From: Promethearchaeota archaeon
Lineage (GTDB): Archaea; Asgardarchaeota; Lokiarchaeia; Sigynarchaeales; SOKP01
Direction: 5' to 3'
Assembly: GCA_030668025.1 (NCBI GenBank)
Contig: DAOUUT010000012.1
Coordinates: 1-25,701, forward strand
Length of the DNA: 25,701 bases
Shown here: positions 1 to 7,283 of the stretch, piece after piece
How the letters are laid out: the number at the start of each line of letters is the position of its first letter
Numbering within the stretch: the first letter of the stretch is position 1
The notes under the pieces: model-generated
What the model saw: only the letters and a program-made list of their open reading frames with translations
Database searches by the model: none
What the model was told of the DNA's origin: nothing
Position numbers and translations under genes: made by a program

Positions 1-492
1 ACGATTGGATTAAAGCCAAACTGGGTAAACAGCGAAGAAGAACTAGATATTTTAAAAACAGAGATTAATAACAAATTATCTGGTTTAATTAGAACTACGA
101 TTTCAAATTCTAATCATTTTTATCAAAGTCTAATTATAAAGCTCTTTAAGGATGTCGGAACGGATGGTTTAATTAAAAAAAGAGATAAAATAATAGCTCT
201 CCTTAAAGCAAGATACGAAAAAATTAATGCTGAACTTAGAAAAATAAAGAATTCTGATATTTCAGTAGATCCAAACGCAGGAGGTTTCTTTGTTTTTGTA
301 AATCTAAATCCTAAGAAATTTCGCGCAAACGATTTTGCAGATCACCTTTTAAAAAAATATAAAGTAGGTGTTATTCCCATAGAAAAACCTAGTGATAACA
401 TTAACGGAATTCGAATTGCATATTCTTCTATTGATCTTACACAAATTACTGAATTCGTTAACCGAATTAACCTTGCACTCGTAGATTATTAA
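1..492 (+). CDS. PLP-dependent aminotransferase, class I/II (C-terminal part; 5' end outside window)
   Basis: Frame 1 is open from the first base to a TAA at 490-492, giving 163 residues of the C-terminal end of a fold-type I aminotransferase. What can be seen: the small-domain pattern with NAGGFFVFVNLNP at about residues 92-104 and a late GIRIAYSS segment (about residues 140-147), which in this family carries the arginine that binds the substrate alpha-carboxylate. The PLP lysine lies upstream of the window. The best fit is the class I/II group that includes 2-aminoadipate/aromatic/branched-chain transaminases (LysN/MocR-like); the exact amino acid substrate cannot be told from this part. 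It would transfer an amino group between an amino acid and 2-oxoglutarate in the cytoplasm. The gelsolin gene follows on the same strand after about 127 bp. Confidence 0.8.
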   Translation, partial: TIGLKPNWVNSEEELDILKTEINNKLSGLIRTTISNSNHFYQSLIIKLFKDVGTDGLIKKRDKIIALLKARYEKINAELRKIKNSDISVDPNAGGFFVFVNLNPKKFRANDFADHLLKKYKVGVIPIEKPSDNINGIRIAYSSIDLTQITEFVNRINLALVDY

Positions 493-606
493 TCGAACCC
501 AGATGTTATTCACATATTATATCATTTGACCTTGCTAATTTTTGCAAGTAATTAAAAAGCTTGAGTTTTTTATATTTAATATAAAAATTTTAAAAAAATT
601 CTACTT

Positions 607-612
607 GAGGAG
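607..612 (+). promoter_or_regulatory. Shine-Dalgarno site deciding the TTG start of the gelsolin gene
   Basis: GAGGAG lies 7 nt before the TTG at 620. The frame is also open from a TTG at 542, but that one has no such site, and the 26 extra residues would be AT-rich, lysine/phenylalanine-rich and outside the gelsolin fold. The start at 620 puts the first beta strand of domain 1 (residues KLYLVDQG) right at the N-terminus. Confidence 0.75.
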
Positions 613-619
613 TATTTTA

Positions 620-1687
620 TTGAAATTATATTTAGTCGATCAAGGTAATTTAAAAGAAATTAAGAAACCAGTATTTAGTATCGGAGACACATACATCGTG
701 GACGACGATAAAACAATTTACGTGTGGATAGGAAGTAAATGTAGCGTAGATGAAAAGACAGCTGGGGCCGCACAAGCTCGAACTTTGGACCAACAACGGG
801 GTGGAGCAGCAAAAATAATAACTGTTGACCATAATCAAGAAACATCTGATTTTATGAAAACAATAAATACTATGGGCGCTATGAAGGTTGTTGAGAAGAA
901 TTACGCAAAAACTCTTCTCAAAGATGTATCTACGGGGGATTTTGCCGGATTCACAGAGTGGAAGAATGTTCTATATCGCGTTTCAGCTGAAGAATTTGAT
1001 GGAATTAACACTATGAAAATGAACCAAGTCCCATTCGCTAAAGATTCTCTAGATTCAGAAGATTGTTTTATTGCTGATTTAGGTAATAAAGTTTACATCT
1101 GGCAAGGAAGTACGTGTAACGTAAAAGAAAAAGTTAAAGCGGGTCAATGGGCTAGACACATTGATGCTGAGAGAGCTGGTGCCCAAAATGAAAAAATCTT
1201 TGAAGAAGGGGACGATAGCGAATTTCTCGCAGCGATAGATAGAGGAGTGGATTACAAAGAATCGGACGGCGTCCAATTAAGAGCGGAATCAGTGTTGGAA
1301 CCCGAAACAGCAGCCGATAAAGGCACAGCAGAAATTCAACCAGAACTCAAATCAGAAGTTAAGGACGTCACTCCTGACGATATAAAAGCAGAAATTCAAC
1401 CAGAACTCAAATCAGAAGTTAAGGATGTCACTCCTGACGATATAAAAGCAGAAATTGAACACATTAAGGAAGAAAGTGCTTATAGTGCCAGCCCTAGAAA
1501 AGTTGACGATTCTGTTTTAACCATTGATAAACATGAAGGACGTAGAAAGTGTCCAAAATGTGACACCGAAATTAAGACGATGATTCACGAAACCATTGAC
1601 AAAAGCAACATTATTCTGGACTACCCGCGTATCTACGGAAAGAAATATAAGTGTGGGCAGTGCGGCCAAGAGTGGCGTGAAAAATAA
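620..1687 (+). CDS. Two-domain gelsolin protein with C-terminal zinc ribbon
   Basis: 355 residues from a TTG start. Residues about 1-88 and 113-208 are two gelsolin-type domains; each has the hallmark strand-turn-helix (TIYVWIGSKCSVDEK at 32-46 and KVYIWQGSTCNVKEK at 157-171) followed by a helix with ARTLD or ARHIDAER and a KIITVD or KIFEEGDD strand. Asgard gelsolins of this kind are known to bind and remodel actin in a calcium-dependent way, so an actin-regulating role in the cytoplasm is likely. Residues about 210-305 are an acidic, lysine/glutamate-rich linker with a duplicated 20-residue unit. The tail is a zinc ribbon with C311-x2-C314 and C345-x2-C348. The gene ends in a T-rich stretch and converges on the coiled-coil gene. 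The zinc ribbon is not part of usual gelsolins and is very like that of the protein at 5689-6054. Confidence 0.87.
   Translation: MKLYLVDQGNLKEIKKPVFSIGDTYIVDDDKTIYVWIGSKCSVDEKTAGAAQARTLDQQRGGAAKIITVDHNQETSDFMKTINTMGAMKVVEKNYAKTLLKDVSTGDFAGFTEWKNVLYRVSAEEFDGINTMKMNQVPFAKDSLDSEDCFIADLGNKVYIWQGSTCNVKEKVKAGQWARHIDAERAGAQNEKIFEEGDDSEFLAAIDRGVDYKESDGVQLRAESVLEPETAADKGTAEIQPELKSEVKDVTPDDIKAEIQPELKSEVKDVTPDDIKAEIEHIKEESAYSASPRKVDDSVLTIDKHEGRRKCPKCDTEIKTMIHETIDKSNIILDYPRIYGKKYKCGQCGQEWREK
1328..1447 (+). repeat. 60-bp tandem duplication inside the gelsolin gene linker
   Basis: Two direct copies, 1328-1387 and 1388-1447, differ at one base (gacgtc against gatgtc, a silent change), and a third copy begins at 1448 (GCAGAAATT) before diverging. 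Each encodes the same 20-residue unit starting AEIQPELKSEV and ending TPDDIK. The near identity points to a recent in-frame duplication that lengthens the linker between the gelsolin domains and the zinc ribbon. Confidence 0.95.
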
Positions 1688-1704
1688 GCACGAATTTGAT
1701 TTAA

Positions 1705-1720
1705 TTTTTTTATCTTTTTT
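1705..1720 (+). terminator. T-rich terminator of the gelsolin gene
   Basis: Two runs of 6-7 T separated by TATC, 17 nt after the stop codon on the plus strand, with no stem. Archaeal RNA polymerase ends transcription at such U-rich tracts. The gene on the other strand ends at 1754, so this falls in a short convergent gap. Confidence 0.5.
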
Positions 1721-1753
1721 TAATTTAATTTTACAATAAGAGTTTTTAAAAGT

Positions 1754-3022
1754 TTAAGATTTTTTAATATCTCTACGCATAACTTTAATTTTTTTCTTTA
1801 ACTCAACTATCTCACTATCTTTGACGTCGGATTTGGATTCAAGCTTCAGTTTTTCGTCCTTAACCTTTTGCATTTCGGTAAGAATCCTGTCTTCGATTTG
1901 TTCCATCTCGTATAATTTGTCTTTAAATTTATTTCCATTTTCCCTCAAGTCTTTTATTTCGGTTATTTGTTCGTCAATAGTATTTCTTAAATTCATTATT
2001 TCTATTTCGAGTTTTCCTGAAACATTGCCAGATTTTTCTTGGGATTCTTCTAGTCTCGCTTGAATTTGATTGATAAATTCTTCATTTGTTATATTTTTTT
2101 GAGTTAATTTTTCAATCTCTAGCACTAAATTATTAATCCTTTCTTCTTTTTTCTCTACATCCTTTTTTACTAAACTGAAAGTTTCAAGCTTTTGTTGCAT
2201 ATCTTTTATCGATTGATTGTAAGATTGATGCAAGCTTTCAAGTTTAAAGATTTCTTTTTCTTTTTCAGTAATAATTTCGTCTTTCTTCTCTACTAATATC
2301 GTGACTTTCTCGAATTTTGATTTTTGAACCGTATCATTTTCTAAATATTGGAGTTGTTCCTTCATTTCTTTAATTTTGTTGTCCTTTTCTTGTAGTCTTT
2401 CAACTAACCCTTTACGCGATGATTCCTCGGATTTTAATTGTTCCAATTCTGAAGTAAAGTTTTGAATTTTCTGATTTTGATCGCTAATAACATTATTTAA
2501 CTCTTTGATCTTGTCAGTTTGATCTTGAATAATTTTATTTGTTTTCTTACGAGAGAAATCTAATTCTTGAAGTTGTTGGTTTTTATCTCCTAACTGAGAT
2601 TTTAGAGTTTCAATTTCTTGTTCTTTACTCTCGTTTGAACGACTTATCTCTGAATCCTTTGTTGTGGCTTCGCTTAATAACTGAATTTTTGATTCGAGCT
2701 CATTTATAACTTCATCTTTTTGAACAACTGTTTGAAGAACATTTTCTATTGTGGAATTAGTTTCATTAGTCAATTGAAGTGCTCTTTCTTTTTCTTGAGA
2801 GAGAGCATCAGACGCAATTTTAAGACTTTCGTTTTCTTCTTTAAGCTTACTGATTTCTTCGTTTATTTGTTTATTCTGTTCCATAAGGAGATTTAATTGT
2901 TCTGTGAGATTCTCTTCTTCGGAAAGGGGAGCTTCTTCTTCCAAATCTTTCTCTTCAATCCAACCGAGTGAACTTAACGCGTCTACCATCGACGCATCTT
3001 CTTCTTTTCTTTCCTCTGGCAT
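1754..3022 (-). CDS. Long coiled-coil protein, function unknown
   Basis: 422 residues. The first about 45 are acidic and not helical (MPEERKEEDASMVDALSSLGW), then from about residue 38 to the end the sequence is an almost unbroken heptad-type coiled coil rich in K, E, Q, I and L, ending in a basic tail (KKKIKVMRRDIKKS). No catalytic domain, membrane segment or signal peptide is visible. Proteins of this look occur in numbers in Asgard genomes, where they are thought to be structural or tethering, and similarity to SMC, golgin or tropomyosin-type proteins is compositional only. It converges on the gelsolin gene with a 66-bp gap, so co-transcription is not indicated. The ATG at 3022 has no clear Shine-Dalgarno site; an ATG at codon 12 is a possible alternative. 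Confidence 0.75.
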   Translation of the reverse strand: MPEERKEEDASMVDALSSLGWIEEKDLEEEAPLSEEENLTEQLNLLMEQNKQINEEISKLKEENESLKIASDALSQEKERALQLTNETNSTIENVLQTVVQKDEVINELESKIQLLSEATTKDSEISRSNESKEQEIETLKSQLGDKNQQLQELDFSRKKTNKIIQDQTDKIKELNNVISDQNQKIQNFTSELEQLKSEESSRKGLVERLQEKDNKIKEMKEQLQYLENDTVQKSKFEKVTILVEKKDEIITEKEKEIFKLESLHQSYNQSIKDMQQKLETFSLVKKDVEKKEERINNLVLEIEKLTQKNITNEEFINQIQARLEESQEKSGNVSGKLEIEIMNLRNTIDEQITEIKDLRENGNKFKDKLYEMEQIEDRILTEMQKVKDEKLKLESKSDVKDSEIVELKKKIKVMRRDIKKS

Positions 3023-3203
3023 AATATTATAAACAATTTTTGTTCTATTAAATTTTTCTAGTTGTAATTAAAATTGTAATCTTGTTAAAAAGAAAATCGT
3101 TAGTCAGAATTAAACCAAACTGTATTACATTAACTTTAAGCGTTGTTATTGTTATGAATTTTTAAGGTGAGATTAAAAAATTCTGATTAGCTTTTGATGC
3201 TTG

Positions 3204-3680
3204 TTAGTATTCTTTTGTGAAGACATATTTTTTGTCCAGAAAGAACTTTGTAATATAACCAATAGATAAAGCGATTACAAAACTAACTTCGAAAGGTGCA
3301 TTGAAAAAGTTGGTTAAGATAAATTGAATTCCTACGTTTAATATCGTTGTTAAGATTGCGAATCCAAAGTACTTGAAAAACTCCTGTGAAGTTTCCTTTA
3401 TTTTCAAGCTTGATTTTTTGAAAACTATATACTTATCTAGAAAAAATTTAATTGAGTAGGTAAATCCTACGGCTACAATTGAACCTATAAATTCAGGCAT
3501 ATTAGGACTAGTAGAGCAATAAAACATTTGGATAAACTCTATACTTCCAAATCTTCCACAGATAAAAGGTGCAATAATAATTTGGTTTGTCTTTTGAATA
3601 ATATAGTTTAGCGTAATCATACAAGCGGCAAAAATAAGATAGAGCGCCATTTGCTTTTTAACATTGTTTTGATCTTCCAT
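3204..3680 (-). CDS. GtrA-like four-TM membrane protein
   Basis: 158 residues with four predicted membrane segments at about 11-29, 62-78, 104-124 and 131-146. After TM2 and after TM4 there is the same signature, IKFFLDKYIVF (77-87) and TKFFLDKKYVF (144-154), the repeated F-L-x-[ND]-[RK]-x-x-V-F pattern of the GtrA family (PF04138). GtrA-like proteins are thought to move or bind polyprenyl-linked sugars for cell-envelope glycosylation. An unusual loop of about 30 residues with three cysteines (C41, C55 and nearby, GRFGSIEF region) separates TM1 and TM2. It lies 54 bp downstream of the DUF106 insertase gene on the same strand and could be co-transcribed. No adjacent glycosyltransferase is seen, so the substrate is open. 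Confidence 0.7.
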   Translation of the reverse strand: MEDQNNVKKQMALYLIFAACMITLNYIIQKTNQIIIAPFICGRFGSIEFIQMFYCSTSPNMPEFIGSIVAVGFTYSIKFFLDKYIVFKKSSLKIKETSQEFFKYFGFAILTTILNVGIQFILTNFFNAPFEVSFVIALSIGYITKFFLDKKYVFTKEY

Positions 3681-3734
3681 ACTTTAAATCAATCTAAAAT
3701 TAGTGAATGTTCAAAATTTATTTTCTAATTTAAG

Positions 3735-4340
3735 TCATTTTTTAACGCGGTTTTTCCAAGAATCTTCTTGTTCATCGATATATTCTCGTTCATTGATAGG
3801 TTCTTTAATTTGTCTTGTCAACTGAAAAACATTTTCGGAATCCTCTGATTTGGAGGCTGCCATTCCAATTATTGATGGCCTATTGCGTTTAACTTCTTTA
3901 CCAGTCAGCTTTCTATACAATCTCTTAAATCCATAAAGAATTAGGCTAAATGTTAATGAGAACAAGATGTATACGGCCCACCATCCAGTTCCAAAAACTA
4001 AGATTGGAAACGGAAGAAGTCCTTCCGCGTATTCAGCATATACAACATTAAGGACAGCAAAGATCCCCAAAAAAATCAAACATCTTACACAAGATGGAAT
4101 CATTTGCTTTTTCATCATTATTTTTGTTAGCTCCATTGATTCTCGTTGGAGTTCTAGCATAATTTGAGCGTTTCCAGTAAGTTGAGCCGTTTTCATTCGT
4201 TCTCGTAAGTTTATTGATTTTTCTCTTAGTTCTCTTACGGCATCGCTTTTTACGCCCATAATTCTATTAAGAATCTCGCCTACACCTACCATTACAAGGG
4301 TAATAAGCATTATTTGGATAATAATTTCTTCGTTTGCCAT
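3735..4340 (-). CDS. EMC3/TMCO1-type membrane insertase (DUF106, Oxa1 superfamily)
   Basis: 201 residues. TM1 is about 5-24, followed by a charged helical hairpin at about 32-78 (coiled coil, many K, R, E and M), then TM2 at about 83-101 beginning KKQMIPSCVRCLIF and TM3 at about 113-137 with GWWAVYILFSLTFSLIL. One membrane helix, a cytosolic coiled coil and two more helices is the plan of archaeal DUF106 proteins, which belong with YidC/Oxa1, Get1, EMC3 and TMCO1 and help insert membrane proteins beside the ribosome. The tail after residue 140 is basic and polar (about 60 residues), longer than needed for the core fold. GTGAGGA just before the ATG is a Shine-Dalgarno site. The family call is strong; clients are unknown. 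Confidence 0.8.
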   Translation of the reverse strand: MANEEIIIQIMLITLVMVGVGEILNRIMGVKSDAVRELREKSINLRERMKTAQLTGNAQIMLELQRESMELTKIMMKKQMIPSCVRCLIFLGIFAVLNVVYAEYAEGLLPFPILVFGTGWWAVYILFSLTFSLILYGFKRLYRKLTGKEVKRNRPSIIGMAASKSEDSENVFQLTRQIKEPINEREYIDEQEDSWKNRVKK

Positions 4341-4445
4341 TATTCCTCACTATTATAAAAACACAATTTTAAATAAATTTTACTATCTCAATTTAGGAAT
4401 TAAGATTCTATACTATAAATAACAAAAGATAAATATATAAACATG

Positions 4446-5534
4446 TTATCTTAAATTTCCTTTCAGATAACCTTGAATATATTTAGAGTATAAAGTTTTC
4501 CATGTTGTTGGGAGACTTGAGGCAATAGCACACCCCAAACGACACTTATCGCAAAAATCATAGTTGTCGTGCTGCTTCATTATTTCCCTTACCTCCCTTG
4601 AGTAATATATGTTATTAATAGTTTCTTTTAGTGCGTAAAAGCTTTTTACAGGATGAATTTTGCATGGATAATCTATGAGGCCATCGTACCTCACAAATAA
4701 ATATGCTTCTGCTACGTGACATCTCAAACTCGTTTGATGATATTCTGGAGCCCCTCCAAAGCCTCCCGATTCTACGACATTAATACTAATAGGGTCGGTT
4801 AAGATATTTTTATATTTAGTTCTTAAAGAATGAATTAATTTTGCCCAAACTGAAAGATCGGGAATCAGATCTTCTATGTTATTAATTTTATATTGAAGAT
4901 TTCGATGATCTCTTATGATATCTTCGCACGGAAATAATTCTATGGAACAATTTAGGTTTTCGGCCAATTCGCAGATTTTTTCAAGAAATTGTATGTTATC
5001 TTTCATAACAACGGTGCTAATTATAACGCTTATATCTCTTTTATTTGCTAAGGTTATCGTTTCCATAACTCTATCAAAAACTTTAATTCCTCGCTTTTTA
5101 TCGTGTAATTCTGCTGTAGGGTAATCGAGAGAAAGTAATATGTAATCTAAGCCATCTAACTTACTTTTTTCCTTTAATAATTGAGGCATTAAATATCCAT
5201 TTGTCGCGATTCCGTTTATAAAATCGTGAATAACTCCCGCGTGATAGATTAATTCTGGAAGATCTTTCCTTAGCGTTGGTTCACCTCCGGTAAAAGAAAG
5301 CGCGTTAACCCCCAATTCAGATATTTGATCAATTAACGATTTTATCTGATGTGTAGTCATCTCATTAGATTTAAGGCGTTTTGGTATCAAAGGAATTGAA
5401 CAAAAAGGACAAGTTGCATTACATCTTAGCGTAAGTTCAATTTGTGCTGAATAAGGTACTTTTTTATTAGTGAATTTGTTCAGGGTGAAATTTCGAATAT
5501 ATCTGAGTAAATTTTTTACTCTTATTGGAGGAAT
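4446..5534 (-). CDS. Radical SAM protein with SPASM/twitch-like C-terminal cysteines, apparent ATT start
   Basis: 362 residues if translation starts at the ATT at 5534-5532. The cluster-binding motif is C38-x3-C42-x2-C45 inside LTLRCNATCPFC, followed by the SAM-binding GGEP at 83-86. Late cysteines C272, C291, C328, C331 and C335 (CDKCRLGC) suggest an auxiliary iron-sulfur cluster of SPASM or twitch type, as in enzymes that modify peptides, cofactors or lipids. The first conventional start in frame, a TTG at 5390, would remove the essential CxxxCxxC motif, so it cannot be the functional start. Between the in-frame TGA at 5543-5541 and that TTG there is no ATG, GTG or TTG; the ATT sits 6 nt after AAGGTGA. 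Substrate unknown. A premature stop or assembly error is the alternative. Confidence 0.8.
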   Translation of the reverse strand: MPPIRVKNLLRYIRNFTLNKFTNKKVPYSAQIELTLRCNATCPFCSIPLIPKRLKSNEMTTHQIKSLIDQISELGVNALSFTGGEPTLRKDLPELIYHAGVIHDFINGIATNGYLMPQLLKEKSKLDGLDYILLSLDYPTAELHDKKRGIKVFDRVMETITLANKRDISVIISTVVMKDNIQFLEKICELAENLNCSIELFPCEDIIRDHRNLQYKINNIEDLIPDLSVWAKLIHSLRTKYKNILTDPISINVVESGGFGGAPEYHQTSLRCHVAEAYLFVRYDGLIDYPCKIHPVKSFYALKETINNIYYSREVREIMKQHDNYDFCDKCRLGCAIASSLPTTWKTLYSKYIQGYLKGNLR

Positions 5535-5540
5535 TTTATT

Positions 5541-5547
5541 TCACCTT
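5541..5547 (-). promoter_or_regulatory. Shine-Dalgarno site pointing to an ATT start codon
   Basis: On the minus strand AAGGTGA (complementary to the 16S tail consensus) is followed by six bases and then ATT, the proposed initiation codon of the radical SAM gene. Its last three bases are also the in-frame TGA that ends a 13-codon ORF beginning at the ATG at 5582. Confidence 0.5.
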
Positions 5548-5648
5548 GATGTTGTATATGACTTGTTATGAACTATTATCATTTAATTGTGTTAGAATTA
5601 AAAAGATAACCAAAAGAAACCATCGTAAAATAGCGATTGTTTTTGAAA

Positions 5649-5672
5649 AATAAAAAAAAGATTAAAAAAAGA
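5649..5672 (-). terminator. T-rich terminator of the 121-residue zinc-ribbon gene
   Basis: Read on the minus strand, the region just after the stop has two runs of seven to eight T (plus-strand aaaaaaaag and attaaaaaaag). It has no stem and fits an archaeal U-tract terminator. Confidence 0.5.
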
Positions 5673-5688
5673 TTGTTTTAATTCAGAC

Positions 5689-6054
5689 TTAAGCTTCAGT
5701 TCCACACTTTTTGCAGATATATCGTTTCGAATAAATCTTCATTCCACCTTGTTGGAATAGTACTTGAGATCGATCTTCTTCAGTGTTAAATGTAGTTCCA
5801 CCACAACCAGGACAAACCCTTCTCCCCTCAACGGGTGGCTTCTCTATAGCCTTTTGTTCGTCCTCTTGCTTTTCAACTATAGCTGAAGGTTTAACACTTA
5901 CTTCCCCCGTTGAAACTACAACAGGAGGTTCTAACTTCGTTGAAACTACGGTTTTCGTTCCAACGCTTCCAGAGCTTTTAGTACCTAAAAGTTTATCAAG
6001 TTTTTCGTCTATTTTTTCTAGTAAATTCAATATCTTTCCTTCAAATTCAGACAA
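5689..6054 (-). CDS. Small protein: N-terminal amphipathic helix, Pro/Val-rich linker, C-terminal zinc ribbon
   Basis: 121 residues from a TTG start; GAGGAG lies 8 nt upstream and fixes it. Residues 1-24 form a leucine-rich amphipathic helix suited to oligomerisation, about 25-76 are a low-complexity V/T/P/K/E linker, and the tail is a zinc ribbon with C81-x2-C84 and C114-x2-C117. The ribbon matches that of the gelsolin protein at nearly every fixed place (GRR-x-CP-x-C, then IY-x-K-x-Y-x-C-x2-CG-x-E). No enzyme domain is present, so an adaptor role is likely. A T-rich terminator follows, and there is no close co-oriented partner upstream (128 bp gap). An ATG at 6063 is in another frame. I do not know a described family for the full protein. 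Confidence 0.75.
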   Translation of the reverse strand: MSEFEGKILNLLEKIDEKLDKLLGTKSSGSVGTKTVVSTKLEPPVVVSTGEVSVKPSAIVEKQEDEQKAIEKPPVEGRRVCPGCGGTTFNTEEDRSQVLFQQGGMKIYSKRYICKKCGTEA

Positions 6055-6182
6055 TTAAACATCTCCTCAATTGTTATTTTTTTAATAATATTTTTTATTA
6101 AATGATCTAATTTTGATATTAAATATTTTTGTAATTCTTATCTTCAAAAAAAAATAGTCAATTAAAGAAAATAAGTTAATAA

Positions 6183-6470
6183 TTAGCTTACCATGGGAGC
6201 TTTCAATTTCTTTCTTTTTGGGTCATCTGGTGAAAAATTCTTTTCTTTGTAATGGGTGAAAATTCCTAAACCGATTAAAAATATTGATAGACATAAATAA
6301 CCAATCCAAAAAATAACACCTATTACGAATTGGGGAAGATTTACAACTCCACGCTCAGGTAAGAAAAAAAAGAATATGCCAATAAGAGCTGATATTGAGC
6401 ATGTGATACCACATAATATATCAAAATAAATTTGAATTCTTTCGCGTTTTATATTATCATCCGAATACAT
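6183..6470 (-). CDS. Small two-TM membrane protein, unknown function
   Basis: 95 residues with a short charged N-terminus, TM1 at about 15-37 ending in FFFFLPER, TM2 at about 47-72, and a basic tail with DDPKRKKLKAP. Both ends probably face the cytoplasm by the positive-inside rule. GAGG lies 8 nt before the ATG at 6470, supporting a real gene. No motif ties it to a known family. It stands alone, with AT-rich gaps of about 130-160 bp to either neighbour. Confidence 0.6.
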   Translation of the reverse strand: MYSDDNIKRERIQIYFDILCGITCSISALIGIFFFFLPERGVVNLPQFVIGVIFWIGYLCLSIFLIGLGIFTHYKEKNFSPDDPKRKKLKAPMVS

Positions 6471-6629
6471 TATTCAATCCTCATTAATTGAAAATAAATA
6501 GCATCAATTTAATAATCTAAGGATGTTAATAAAAATTTACGAAAAAAGAAAAATATTACTAAAAAATTAATCGATTTTTCCAACTCAAAATAGAAAATTA
6601 TGATTTCAATTACTTTTCAATATTTAATA

Positions 6630-7085
6630 TCAAAATACTCTTCTTTCTCCTTCTAAAGATTCAAAATAATCGAGAATTGACTCTCTTATTTCAACGGCAG
6701 GAAAAATTAGCCTTGATTTATTTATATAGTCCATGGCATCGTTCCAACCCCATGTGGGGTTTTCCTTTAAAATCCACGCTACGATAAGTCCTCCACTTCG
6801 AGATATCCCCATAGCACAATGTACTAAAACCTTTCCATCTTTTACGTGTTGATCGATAAAGGATAATATCTCTTCTATATAACTGTGAGGGGGGTACCAA
6901 TCGTCGGGAAACCCTTTATAAAGGTAGTTAAATCCTAAACGTGTTGGATCGTAAAAATTTTCTTCCATTAAGTTTACTATGGCCGTAATCCCAATTACTT
7001 TAAACTTTTCGAAGTTTAATCTTGGCCAATAAGCACCTATATACAAATTATCATGAACCTTATAAATTTGATCTAATTCAACCAT
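6630..7085 (-). CDS. Dual-specificity protein phosphatase (DUSP/PTP family)
   Basis: 151 residues, the size of a minimal dual-specificity phosphatase domain. The P-loop is VHCAMGISRSGG with the nucleophile C90 and phosphate-binding R96 (HC-x5-R) followed by the usual Ser. An aspartate at 61 or 62 in GFPDDWYPP is the likely general acid. The N-terminal stretch DNLYIGAYWPRLN and ITAIVNLMEE match the family's first strands. It would remove phosphate from Tyr/Ser/Thr residues or from phosphoinositide- or nucleotide-like substrates in the cytoplasm. A perfect GGAGG lies 7 nt before the ATG. No kinase gene is adjacent, so its target is not indicated. Confidence 0.9.
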   Translation of the reverse strand: MVELDQIYKVHDNLYIGAYWPRLNFEKFKVIGITAIVNLMEENFYDPTRLGFNYLYKGFPDDWYPPHSYIEEILSFIDQHVKDGKVLVHCAMGISRSGGLIVAWILKENPTWGWNDAMDYINKSRLIFPAVEIRESILDYFESLEGERRVF

Positions 7086-7283
7086 TGTAATACCTCCAAA
7101 GCTCTTTTAAGATAATTCTAAATATTTTCAGTTCCATTTTTTTAGTTAAGCCGGTAAGAGTTTTATTTTATTAAGTGGAAGGACTTTATTCAATAAGTTA
7201 GCAAAAAGTGTCGAAATTCCCATCTTTATGGAAGATTTTTTAAGAACTTGAAGCAACTCATCATAAAAATAAGATTAAAATTA

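Noticed and set aside
531..548. CTTGC...GCAAG hairpin after the aminotransferase gene as a terminator
   Set aside because: Only 5 bp of stem with an 8-nt loop; likely chance in AT-rich DNA.
542..619. Upstream TTG start extending the gelsolin protein by 26 residues
   Set aside because: The stretch is AT-rich, has no ribosome site before 542, and the fold begins right after the TTG at 620, which has GAGGAG at 7 nt.
5541..5543. In-frame TGA read as selenocysteine, with the radical SAM protein starting at the ATG at 5582
   Set aside because: Asgard archaea can encode selenocysteine, but the place is in a non-conserved N-terminus, no ribosome site precedes 5582, and the TGA lies inside a good ribosome site. 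An ATT start or a stop mutation is simpler.
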